Source of the DNA: Sipunculus nudus
Lineage: Eukaryota; Annelida; Sipuncula; Golfingiida; Sipunculidae
Reading direction: 5' to 3'
Length of the DNA: 64,000 bases
Assembly (NCBI GenBank): GCA_026874595.1
Contig: CM049318.1
Span: forward strand, 47,720,456 to 47,784,455
Shown: piece by piece, positions 1 through 11,000 of the stretch
Layout: each line of letters starts with the position of its first letter
Numbering within the stretch: the stretch's first letter is position 1
Notes under the pieces: generated by a model
Told to the model about the DNA's origin: nothing
What the model saw: only the letters and a program-made list of their open reading frames with translations
Databases searched by the model: none
Made by a program: the position numbers and the translations under genes

Positions 1-332
1 ATGTGCGTGAACTCAGGGATTCTGGTTAAAATGACGTCACTTCACATCCTTTTGGTGGAAGAACTGCTCGATCAACTGTACTGTATGTCTGCTAGTTCAC
101 CCATATACGCGCACATGGAAACACATCTATGTTTTTATACGCACATACACGCACATGCAAACACGCCTTAAGTATGGCTTAATAGGACAGGGGCGTTTAT
201 TAGGTTGAATACATTATATATATATATTCTAGTAATGAAAACTAGTCAATTTCAGGTATGTAAGATAATGACCTTACATTTTTACAAAAGATTAAAATGA
301 AGACTGTCTCACAATCGTTCAAAGTTCACTAC

Positions 333-449
333 CTTTAGCACAACGGCTTCCGTAGTAACCATGACGACACGTGCAGGTGAAGCCTCTTCTGTTGTTGTTT
401 GGAACGCAGTATCCTCTGTTTAGACACGGGCATGATTCACACGGATTCA
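333..449 (-). CDS. gene 1, EGF-like domain exon 3
   Basis: This 117-bp minus-strand exon is flanked by TTTTAAAACAG (acceptor, ending at 450) and AAAG|GTAGTG (donor at 333), both phase 1. It encodes an EGF-like module starting NPCESCPCLNRGYC and ending FTCTCRHGYYGSRC. There are seven cysteines instead of six: one extra Cys lies between the usual C1 and C2 (NPC-ESC-PC). The gene must continue to the left because the exon ends with an open phase-1 donor and no stop. The rest of the protein (more EGF exons, or a membrane or C-terminal segment) is outside the window. Confidence 0.88.
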
Positions 450-926
450 CTGTTTTAAAAAAATGGTGACGTACATGTTATGGCATAAGGTAGATAGGAC
501 GAATTATTTGGTTCTTATAACGGTGTTAACTGAACTATGATGCCGAATCTGCGCATGCTGTATGGGTATAAGAATAGTAGACTGGGGAAAATTTGGCGTC
601 ATTAGACACGTAAACGCGCGAGAAGATATCTTATATCTTTACAATTACAAACCTAGACCGAAACTTGATCCTGTCAGCAATATCTGTTGACGAAGCGTTT
701 AATCAATCCCCCCCCCCCACACACACACACACACAAAATGGTCTAAGACAAGAAAGAGTGATGTTTGCTCCTTATGATAAAGGGATACGAAATTTTGTAC
801 TGCGCCTAAGTGGTTAGTTCGAGAGCTGATGTGATGGAAAACCATGTTGATCATGTAATGATTTTACATGATTGTCCCTGAGTGCAGCACTAAATTTAAC
901 GGTAAATAATTACTTATCCTGGGTAC
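450..926 (-). other. intron between EGF exons 2 and 3 of gene 1
   Basis: A 477-bp AT-rich phase-1 intron. It holds a poly-C run followed by a (CA)n microsatellite at about 709-735 and nothing else recognisable. Confidence 0.8.
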
Positions 927-1049
927 CTTTTTCACAGTTCAGTCCGCCGTAGTCGCTGCGACATCTACAAACATAACCTCTGCTGTTCCGGGGTTTGGGG
1001 ATACATCGAGATCCATTCTTGCAGGTGGTATTCGACTTGCATGGGTTAT
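927..1049 (-). CDS. gene 1, EGF-like domain exon 2
   Basis: This 123-bp exon on the minus strand has acceptor GGACAG at 1055-1050 and donor AAAG|GTACC at 927/926, and both borders are phase 1. It encodes one complete six-cysteine EGF-like module: NPCKSNTTCKNGSRC, a short loop, then GYVCRCRSDYGGLNC. C4-x-C5 and the aromatic/Gly spacing before C6 are canonical. No calcium-binding D-x-D/N-E signature is evident at the start. One domain per symmetric 1-1 exon is the classic arrangement of shuffled extracellular modules. In frame it follows the basic linker exon (PPE-D-NPC) and precedes the next EGF exon (EK-V-NPC). Confidence 0.88.
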
Positions 1050-1978
1050 CTGTCCAGGGTAAAGTGATGCCGATGAATGATAACCATTAACCCTTATTAT
1101 GTCAATTATATCACTTTAAGGTAACGTGCTATCACCGCAATCTGTTCATTCAGCTAGGTTTTTCTATTATTAATATATAAGGTCAATAATGTAAATTTTC
1201 AACTGCACGGCTGAGCACTCTTTGAATGTTTATAACATATATACCATGCACATATACGCTTCACTGGTATGAAATAGTTCATATTGTACATGGCGGTGTA
1301 TTAAACCCTGTGTGAAGGTGAATCGCCCACAGTTCACAGCTTCAAATAGTGATTTGGGCTAAATTAGATAATGATACACGCAACTTATCACTAGAAAACA
1401 GAAAACCAGATTCCACAACAATGGTCAGTATCACAGATTTTCAGGAAAATGGTGTGTATATAGTGATAGCAATAAGAAAATACATCAGTCATAATGAACA
1501 GGCATGGTCTGGTGAACCTAGTATGACATGTTAATATTTTACGCTTACACCTTAGCTCTTCTCTCAGCGCGGAGTCGTGGATTCTCACAATTCTTTGTAC
1601 GCAACTTTATGAATGGACAGTGAGGCCGCTAGAGAAATTAGGTCACGCCACCTACATTTTAATTTGATGTAAGTCTTGCCTCACCTGTCAGGTTTTAGCC
1701 ATGCACCCTTCCATATGTCAGCAGCTTACTCTTAGTTAGGGCACGACGGATTCTCACTCAATCTTGTATGTTCAACATAAAAATTGGTGGCACCAACTCC
1801 GTTTTCGATGAGGTTACGTGCGTTTTTGTCAATATATATAAGTAAATATAAGGAGGACCAATCTTTAAGAACAATATATATGTTTAATTGCCCAGTAATA
1901 TTAATTTATAATAATAATATGAAGCTATGTCGATGATAAGATAAAAAAATCCTGATATTGCGATGCCTGGCTTCGTAC
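1050..1978 (-). other. intron between linker exon and EGF exon 2
   Basis: A 929-bp AT-rich phase-1 intron. Short open frames near 1.35-1.59 kb on both strands have no domain character and are taken as chance. Confidence 0.65.
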
Positions 1979-2062
1979 CTTCTGGTGGTTTCACGGTGTT
2001 CGGTTTCTTTTTATTTAGAAAGCGTTTCTTCAGACACATCCTCCTGTCACCTCTCCGACACG
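1979..2062 (-). CDS. gene 1, short basic linker exon
   Basis: This is an 84-bp open block on the minus strand. It is preceded by a good pyrimidine tract (..CATTTTTCCTCCAGTTTCAG) and followed by GAAG|GTACGA. Both borders are phase 1, so it joins the signal-peptide exon upstream and the EGF exon downstream without breaking frame. The encoded segment is strongly basic and contains RGD followed by two Lys/Arg clusters (RRGDRRMC, KKRFLNKKK) and then a Pro-rich end. With no domain similarity visible, the call rests on splice sites, phase and openness. It could be an alternative exon. Confidence 0.6.
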
Positions 2063-2619
2063 CTGAAACTGGAGGAAAAATGAGGAGTAATTTTTATTCA
2101 AATATTAAATTAAAATGAATTAATAATCACATAAACGATCAGACTTTTCATCATCTACGTGATAAGACGGGCGAGTTAAATATGCAGCAATATCAAAGTG
2201 AATGCTTTTTCATCCCTGGGCCCTGTCTGAGGTAGAGCTTGTGGCCACGCAATAATATGGAATACAATTTTCATTTCCGGGAATATTCGGCCTAATGGAA
2301 ATATGGGGAAATTTGTCAGTTTTGGCTCACCATTGTATACTTTGAGGATTTGGGCGTGATTAAAAAAAGCGTTATTCCGTCTATATGAAACATAAAAGAA
2401 TAACAAGAATATCTTCTATACAATAATACGGAGTTGGGTTTTTTCTAGGCCACGGTTTACTTATTGCCGTTCTGATTTGACTCTCCAAATTCGGCAGACG
2501 TATCGGTGGTGTGCTCTTCTAGGACAAGTTTGTTTTATTTTGCGGAATTATGCCCTATTAAGATGAATAATTAATAATTTTAATATTTCCCCATCAGGGG
2601 CCCCTATTTCTTTTGTGCT

Positions 2620-3045
2620 GTAAGGTCCTCCACGCCTGTGACGCTTTTTCAGGAGGCGCCTCGGGGATTTTCACTGGCCTGTTAAGACCGTGGCCAGAGC
2701 GCATGTCCTGCTCAAAAGGTATTTCCGTGCAATACGCGGTCACGCGGGTCCTCTATAATCCCCATTGATCCCCCATATCCATTGTAATGACTCTAAAGGA
2801 ATTTTCTCGCTCAAAATCCAAAGACCACATGACTCCGCTTTCAATGCGAGGGCTTTTCAGTTTGGTCATCACTGGGCACTGAATCCAGTGATGTGACCAC
2901 CGTATGACAATTTTTTTATGGGTTACAGGTATGTTGATTTTTATACATTCAAAAATATCTTTCCATGATAACCATGGTTTCATATATTCAGCCAAGTCAT
3001 GTGTTTTATGAATTTAAAAAAAAAAAAAAGAAGCCCCACAACTTT
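2620..3045 (+). repeat. dispersed repeat part A, copy 1
   Basis: This segment matches 6119-6430 in the same orientation. Shared landmarks are CGCCTGTGACGCTTTTTCAG near the start and, near the end, TTTTTATACATT..AATATCTTTCCATGATAACC followed by a poly-A run. The A-rich 3' end suggests a retroposed or SINE-like element, but no Pol III boxes were found. Confidence 0.6.
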
Positions 3046-3107
3046 ATTATCATTCGGGTTGGGGTGGGGTCTTGGGGTCGGGGGAGGGATGGTCATATGG
3101 CAACAGG

Positions 3108-3258
3108 AAAACTACCCCTGGACAATTACCCCCCAGACAATTACCCCCTGCACAATTACCCCCTAGGACAATTATCCCCTTGGAAAATTACCCCCCAGAC
3201 TACCCCCCCCCCCCCTCCCCCGGACAAATATCCACCGGTACAATTACCCCCATGGTAT
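3108..3258 (+). repeat. C-rich degenerate short tandem repeat, left arm
   Basis: About ten imperfect copies of GACAATTACCCCC (roughly 12-14 bp). The right arm at 5500-5730 carries the same motif in the opposite orientation. The complementary strand has regular runs of 4-6 G. Confidence 0.8.
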
Positions 3259-3400
3259 AAATTGCACATTTAAAGTAGGCGTTATACATTTAAATAAATT
3301 CTGTGTTGCTAACGAGTAGTGGGTGTTGCTACCCTAACTTCTGGCGATTCCTGGATGTTCTGAAACGTGAGCAGTCGCTAAACAAGGTTGTGATCGTGTA

Positions 3401-5094
3401 GATCGCCCAGAGAGGCGGGTATACCAGGATCGTCACCAGAGAGGCGGGTATACCAGGATCGTCACCAGAGAGGCGGGTATACCAGGATCGTCGCCAGAGA
3501 GGCGGGTATACCAGGATCGTCGCCAGAGAGGCGGGTATACCAGGATCGTCGCCAGAGAGGCGGGTATACCAGGATCGTCGCCAGAGAGGCGGGTATACCA
3601 GGATCGTCGCCAGAGAGGCGGGTATACCAGGATCGTCGCCAGAGAGGCGGGTATACCAGGATCGTCGCCAGAGAGGCGGGTATACCAGGATCGTCGCCAG
3701 AGAGGCGGGTATACCAGGATCGTCGCCAGAGAGGCGGGTATACCAGGATCGTCGCCAGAGAGGCGGGTATACCAGGATCGTCGCCAGAGAGGCGGGTATA
3801 CCAGGATCGTCGCCAGAGAGGCGGGTATACCAGGATCGTCGCCAGAGAGGCGGGTATACCAGGATCGTCACCAGAGAGGCGGGTATACCAGGATCGTCAC
3901 CAGAGAGGCGGGTATACCAGGATCGTCACCAGAGAGGCGGGTTTACCAGGATCGTCACCAGAGAGGCGGGTATACCAGGATCGTCACCAGAGAGGCGGGT
4001 ATACCAGGATCGTCACCAGAGAGGCGGGTATACCAGGATCGTCACCAGAGAGGCGGGTATACCAGGATCGTCACCAGAGAGGCGGGTATACCAGGATCGT
4101 CACCAGAGAGGCGGGTATACCAGGATCGTCACCAGAGAGGCGGGTATACCAGGATCGTCACCAGAGAGGCGGGTATACCAGGATCGTCACCAGAGAGGCG
4201 GGTATACCAGGATCGTCACCAGAGAGGCGGGTATACCAGGATCGTCACCAGAGAGGCGGGTATACCAGGATCGTCACCAGACAGGCGGGTATACCAGGAT
4301 CGTCACCAGACAGGCGGGTATACCAGGATCGTCACCAGACAGGCGGGTATACCAGGATCGTCACCAGACAGGCGGGTATACCAGGATCGTCACCAGACAG
4401 GCGGGTATACCAGGATCGTCACCAGACAGGCGGGTATACCAGGATCGTCACCAGACAGGCGGGTATACCAGGATCGTCACCAGACAGGCGGGTATACCAG
4501 GATCGTCACCAGACAGGCGGGTATACCAGGATCGTCACCAGACAGGCGGGTATACCAGGATCGCAACCAGACAGGCGGGTATACCAGGATCGCCACCAAA
4601 TAGGCGGGTATACCAGGATCGCCACCAGAGAGGCGGGTATACCAGGATCGCCACCAGAGAGGCGGGTATACCAGGATCGCCACCAGAGAGGCGGGTATAC
4701 CAGGATCGCCACCAGAGAGGCGGGTATACCAGGATCGCCACCAGAGAGGCGGGTATACCAGGATCGCCACCAGAGAGGCGGGTATACCAGGATCGCCACC
4801 AGAGAGGCGGGTATACCAGGATCGCCACCAGAGAGGCGGGTATACCAGGATCGCCACCAGAGAGGCGGGTATACCAGGATCGCCACCAGAGAGGCGGGTA
4901 TACCAGGATCGTCACCAGAGAGGCGGGTATACCAGGATCGTCACCAGAGAGGCGGGTATACCAGGATCGTCACCAGAGAGGCGGGTATACCAGGATCGTC
5001 ACCAGAGAGGCGGGTATACCAGGATCGTCACCAGAGAGGCGGGTATACCAGGATCGTCACCAGAGAGGCGGGTATACCAGGATCGTCACCAGAG
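3401..5094. repeat. 29-bp minisatellite, ~58 copies
   Basis: A near-perfect tandem array. The unit can be written CGTCACCAGAGAGGCGGG followed by TATACCAGGAT (29 bp). It includes the palindrome GGTATACC. Variants are grouped in blocks: CGTCGCC units about 3490-3860, CAGACAGG units about 4270-4590, CGCCACC units about 4600-4905, and CGTCACC elsewhere. Because 29 is not a multiple of three and the unit lacks stops on the minus strand, long open frames in all three minus frames are artefacts of repetition. Confidence 0.97.
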
Positions 5095-5500
5095 GATATT
5101 GAACATTGTGCAGGACTACGGAAACAGGGACACAATAGATTACCTTCGAGGCATTGCCTACAACTTGCCCATGTAATGAACATTTCATATAACGGACTTT
5201 TTGACAATATGTTTACAAAGCTTTTGTTTTACAACTTGCCAATGTAAAGCATATTTCATATAATGGACTTTTTACCATATTTTTTACAATACACAATACA
5301 ATCATCTGAGAGGCATTGCCTAGAACTAGTTATCAGATACTGAAAACTTGATGTAATGGATTTTTTTTCTATTGTTACAATACACATGATGTTTGTACCT
5401 ATGCTTGGTTTGAAATATATTATCACCGGTATTGGTTTTTCTTACGATCGGAATATTTTTCTTTTAATTCGTACAATGTGTACTTCAAAAGTGTTATTAT
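5095..5500 (+). repeat. short degenerate duplication right of the minisatellite
   Basis: A segment with CATTGCCTACAACTTGCCCA and CATTTCATATAACGGACTTT recurs in altered form about 80-160 bp later. It is non-coding and appears to belong to the same inserted unit as the minisatellite. Confidence 0.45.
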
Positions 5501-5730
5501 ACAATGGGGGTAGTTGTTATGGGGTAGTTGCCGGGGGGTAGTTGTACCGGGGGGGGGGGGGTAATAATTGTCTGGCGGTAGTTGTCTAGGGGGTAGTTGT
5601 CCCAGGGATTATTGTCCTGGGGTAAATGTCCAGGAGGTAATTGTCTGGGGGGTAATTGTCCAGGGGGTAATTGTCGGGGGGTAATTGTCTGGAGGGTAAT
5701 TATCCGAGGGGTAGTTGTCCTAGAGCCGGG
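5500..5730 (+). repeat. G-rich degenerate short tandem repeat, right arm
   Basis: Roughly fifteen copies of a motif like GGGGGTAATTGTC, the reverse complement of the left arm at 3108-3258. Repeated G-runs give this strand G-quadruplex potential. Confidence 0.8.
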
Positions 5731-5829
5731 TCACAGCACATACATTTGTTAAGATCTGTTGTCTGTAGGGACGGTGAAACATGAAAAATATCACCAGTAC
5801 ATCTTTAAATTGATAACAAACTAGAATCT

Positions 5830-6670
5830 GTAGTCAGGGCGTAAAGACCTCCACCCGAATCTCCTTTAATATCAGTTATGTGTTCAAGTGTATGCGTTTC
5901 ATGTGTGAACACTGTCATGCTTCAATAACACGAGTCCACCTTGCGAGTGGCAGAACAAATAGATACGAATGGGTGCCTTCCACACGGGAACAAAGAAATG
6001 GTCCTTTGTCATAATCGTTTATAAGAAAATATATATTATGTTGATTCTTATTACCTCCAAAATGAAATGGCTATTGATATGACTTTCCCCTAAACCTGTA
6101 AAAATGTTCAGCAAAACATTTTTCGCCTGTCACGCTTTTTCAGGAGGCGACCTATAATCCTCACTGAACCCCATTTCCATTATATCGCCTGTTAGGGAAT
6201 TTTACTCTGTCAAAAGGAAGTAAAGATTTAAAATTCAAGCGCGGAACACATGTCCACATGAATCGTTTGACAGGGAAAACTTTTCCGTTGAGTGGACACC
6301 AAGAGCTGAGACCCTTTAAACGATCACCGTTTTATAGGTTTACAGGTATGTTTATTTTTATACATTAGAAGTATCTTTCCATGATAACCATGGTTTTAAT
6401 AGTTCGGCCGATTTATGGGTTGTTTGAAAAAAAAAGTTTTTTTTTTCAAAAGGGAAGTCCTGGGGGGGGGGGGGGATGGGCACACACTTCTAAAGGTCCT
6501 CAATCTCTTGGGGACCTTGAAACCCCCGCCAGAATCTAATAATCAGTCGTTCGTTCATACGTGCGCGTGTCATGTAAAATATTGTCATGGTTCAGAAACA
6601 CGAGTTCACCAGGCGAGTGGCAGAACAACTGCATACGAATGGGCGGCTTCTACTCGGGGACAAAAGGACT
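5830..6670 (+). repeat. dispersed repeat, parts B - A' - B'
   Basis: Part B (about 5830-6010) and part B' (about 6490-6670) share CACGAGTYCACC..GCGAGTGGCAGAACAA and the following GAATGGG..CTTC..CGGG. Between them is part A' (6119-6430), matching 2620-3010. So unit A-B occurs twice in tandem. In the second copy A' and B' are almost adjacent. In the first, A and B are separated by the 2.6-kb minisatellite-bearing segment. Confidence 0.55.
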
Positions 6671-8045
6671 AGCCCCTTAAAATTATTCCTTTGTGGAAAT
6701 GTGATTATGGCATTATATTATGGTGTTTCCCATGACCTCCAAAAATGTAATGGATTAGGGATGAAGTTTTGCTTTACCCCTAAAAATTTTCAGCAAAATC
6801 TGTATATTACATTTGCGTTAATTTGCTAAAAGACGATGCAACGAACCAAGGCTGGAGTGGTTTCTTTGTTAAATGCTTTCATTGAAATATATCAACCTGC
6901 TTTCTTTTTATCTGGGAGGGTTGTCCATTATGCATAAGACCTGCTTATTCCATGAAAATTTACAGTACTTAAACCAAAAATTTAATACTGTTGGAATATA
7001 TTTTTCTGGGCCTATCTTTTTCACATTGGCAGCTATACGTTTCGCGTACAAGACACTTCCACGACATATGAATGTGTAAACAAATAACGCATGTGTATGT
7101 TAACATGCCTTTTACTATACCCTCAACTGACTACACTGAATAAACATCGTGTTTCACGCTGTCGCCTGAGCTTCAACTAATACAAAGCACCCTTCATATA
7201 ATTTCGGTAGAATGCTTCTTTATACAATCGTAATATCTACGATATTTCCCCAGCAATGAAGCTGTCGGACCTATGTTGTTTATCGGGAAAAAAACTTCTT
7301 ACTTAAAAATTCGTACACCCTGTATATGAATCACGTCTCTTTCCAAATTTTTTTTTGTGATTTCTGAAATAGAATAACTTTTCTTTCTATGTTAATATTT
7401 TGGTGGAGGGTGTTCCTGGATAATTCTAGCAGATGTAATCTTTATATTATATAAGTGAAGTACATGACAAAAGTTCCTGAAAAAAACTTAGGATTAAAAT
7501 ATGCGTCGTTCAGTTCGTATCAGCTCATTACAAACATATGCATCAGATAGAGCCGTGGATTTACCACGAGAGCAGCTGGTATATATATAATGCATCGCGT
7601 TTCCACTTGTACAGACATGGACACGGTGCTGTAAACGGCGCCGTACACTGCGATTTAAGAACTCTTCTTGTGCGGTTCCACATCTAGCGCAGTTTTCAGT
7701 TATGTATGGGTTTTCACATGAATATTATACTACATATGCATGAAAATCAAATCCCCGTCTTATTTTCTGTATGACCACATATACATTAATATATGGCTCG
7801 TCGGGGTGGATTGCATAAAATTTTTTTAGGTGCCCATAATTGTTTTGTATTAAACTGAGCTTACCTAGAATGTAATGAGTTTTGAATCACAAATGTATTT
7901 ATTTTAACTGTACTTTCGCATATATTTTATATCAAATATATCATTTTATTATATAGAAGCTTGCTGTATATGACTTGAATGACAGTTATTTACATGTAGC
8001 TATTTTAACTCAGTTAAACATGGGGACACTAAGACTTTAACCGTG

Positions 8046-11000
8046 CGGTGCATGGAATCAAACAGGATATCAGACAAAACGCAAATCGGATGAACTGGAA
8101 ATATACTAGGAATCAAACAGGATATCAGGCAAAAGACAAATCCTATAAACTGGAAATATATTAGGAATCATACTAGATATCGGACAAAAGACAAATCATA
8201 TCAACTGGAAATATACTTAGAATCAAACTGGATATCATACAAATCAGATGAATGGGAAATATATTTGGAATCAAACAGGTTATAAGACAAAAGAGAAATC
8301 ATATAAACTGGAAATATACTGGGAATCATACAGGATATCAAACATAAGACAAATCAGAACAGTTGGAAAAAAACAATGAATCAAACAGGATATCAGACAA
8401 AAGACAGATCAGATCAACTGGAAATATACTAGGAATCAAACAGGATATCAGACAAAAGACAAATTAGATGAACTTCAAAATAAACTAGGAATCAAACAGG
8501 ATATCAGACAACAACAAAATCTGATGAATTGGAAATAAACTAGGAATCAAACAGGATATCAGACAAAAGACAAATCATATCAACTGGAAATATACTTAGA
8601 ATCAAACTGGATATCATACAAATCAGATGAATGGGAAATATATACTTGGAATCCTACAGGATATCAGACAAAATACAAATCAGATGAACTGGAAATATAC
8701 TATGAATCTTACAGGATATAAGAAATAAGACAAATCAGAACAACAGGAAATAAACAAGGAATCAAACAGAATATCAGACAAAAGACAAATCATATAACCT
8801 GGAAATATACAAAGAAACAAACAAGATATCAGACAAAAGACCAATAAGATGAACTTGAAATATACTAAGAATCAAACAGGAAATCAGACAAAAGAAAAAT
8901 CAGATGAATTGGAAATATACTAGGAATCAAACAGGATATCAGACAAAAGACAAATCTTATAAACTAGAAATATACTAGGAATCAAACTGGATATCAGGCA
9001 AAAGACACATCATATAAACTAGAAATATACTCGGAATCAAACGGGATATCACACAAATGACAAATCAGATGAATTGGAAATAAACTTGGAATCAAACAGG
9101 ATATCAGACAAATTACAAATCAGATGAATTAGAACTATACTAGGAATCATACAGGATTTCAGACAAAAAACAGATCATATGAACTGGCAATATACTAGAA
9201 ATCAAACAGGATAACAGACAAAAGACAAATCATATCAACTGGAAATATACTAGGTATCAAACTGGATGTCAGACAAAAGACAAATCTTTTAAACTAGAAA
9301 TATACTAGGAATCAAAATGGATATGGGACAAAAGACACATAATATAAACTATAAATATACTAGGAATCAAACAGGATATCACACAAATACATATCAGATG
9401 AACTGAAAATATACTGGGAATCCAACAGGATATCAGACAAAAGAGAGATCATATCAACTGGAAATATATTAGGAATCAAACAGGATATCAGACAAAAGAC
9501 AAATTAGATGAACTTGAAATAAACTAGGAATCAAACAGGATATCAGACAAAAGACAAATCAGATGAACTGGCAATATACTAGGAATCAAAACAGGATATC
9601 AGATAAAAGAAAAATCAGATGAACTGGAAATACACTTTGAAACAAACAGGATATCAGACAAAAGACAAATCATATAACCTTGAAATATACAAAGAATCAA
9701 ACAGGACATCAGATAAAAGAAAAATCAGATGAACTGGAAATAAATCAAACAGGATTTTGGTCAAAGAGACAGATCAGATGAATGGAAAATTACTAGGATT
9801 CAAACAGGATCTCAGTCAAAAAGGCAGATCAGACGAATTTGAAATAAACTAGGAATCAAACAGGATATCAGACAAGACAAATCAGATGAACAGGAAATAT
9901 ACTTATAATCAAGCAGGATATCAGACTAAAAAATATAAAAACTGGAAATATATTAGGAATCAAACTGGATATCAGACATAAGACAAATCATATAAAGTGG
10001 AAATATACTAGGAATCAAACTGGATGTATGATAAAAGACAAATCATATAAACTTGAAATATTCTAGAAATCAAACTGGATATCAGACATAAGACAAATCA
10101 TATAAAGTGGAAATATACTAAGAATCAAACTGGATATATGATAAAATACAAATCACATAAACTGGAAATATTCTAGGAATCAAACTGGATATCAGCAGAA
10201 GACATATCATATAAACAAGAAATATACTAGGAATCAAACAGGATATCAGACAAAAGACAAATCAGATGAACTGGAAATACACTTGGAATCAAACAGGATA
10301 ACAGACAAAAGACAATTCATATAACCTGGAAATATACAAAGAATCAAACCGAACATTAGACAAAAGAAAAATCAGATGAACTGGAAATAAATCAAACAGG
10401 AATTTGGCCAAAGAGACAGATCAGATGAATTGGAAATGAACTAGGAATCAAACAGGATCTCAGTCAAAAAGGCAGATCAGACGAATTGGAAATAAACTAG
10501 GAATAACACGGTAATTCAGACAAAAGACAGGTCAGATGAACTTGAAATATACTTGGATATCAGGATATTAGACAAAATGAAACAGCATCTCAGTCAAAGA
10601 GGCAGATTAGACGAATTTGAAATAAACTAGGAATCAAACAGAATATCAGACAAGACAAATCAGAGGAACAGGAAATATACAAAGAATCAAATAGGACATC
10701 AGACAAAAGATAAATCAGATGAACTGGAAATAAATCAAACAGGATTTTGGTCTAAGAGACAGATCAGATGAATTGGAAATATACTAGGAATCAAACAGGA
10801 CATCAGACAAAATACAAATCATGTAAACTGGAAATATACTAGGAATCAAATAGGATATCAGACAAAAGACAAATCATATAAATTGGAAATATTCTATGAG
10901 TCAAACTGGATATATATATTAAAAGACAAATCATATAAACTGGATATATACTACGAATCAAACAGGATATCAGACAAAAGACAAATCAGATGAACTGGAA

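Noticed and set aside
3329-3871. 180-codon minus-strand frame of repeating VYPPLWRRSWYTRLSGDDPG type, and similar frames at 4477-4915
   Set aside because: Pure read-through of the 29-bp minisatellite. All three minus frames stay open because the unit has no stop. No signal, splice or domain context.
7590-7700. Possible minus-strand exon with several cysteines near 7.6 kb
   Set aside because: No EGF spacing, no convincing acceptor/donor pair in phase 1, and gene 1 exons already join in frame without it.
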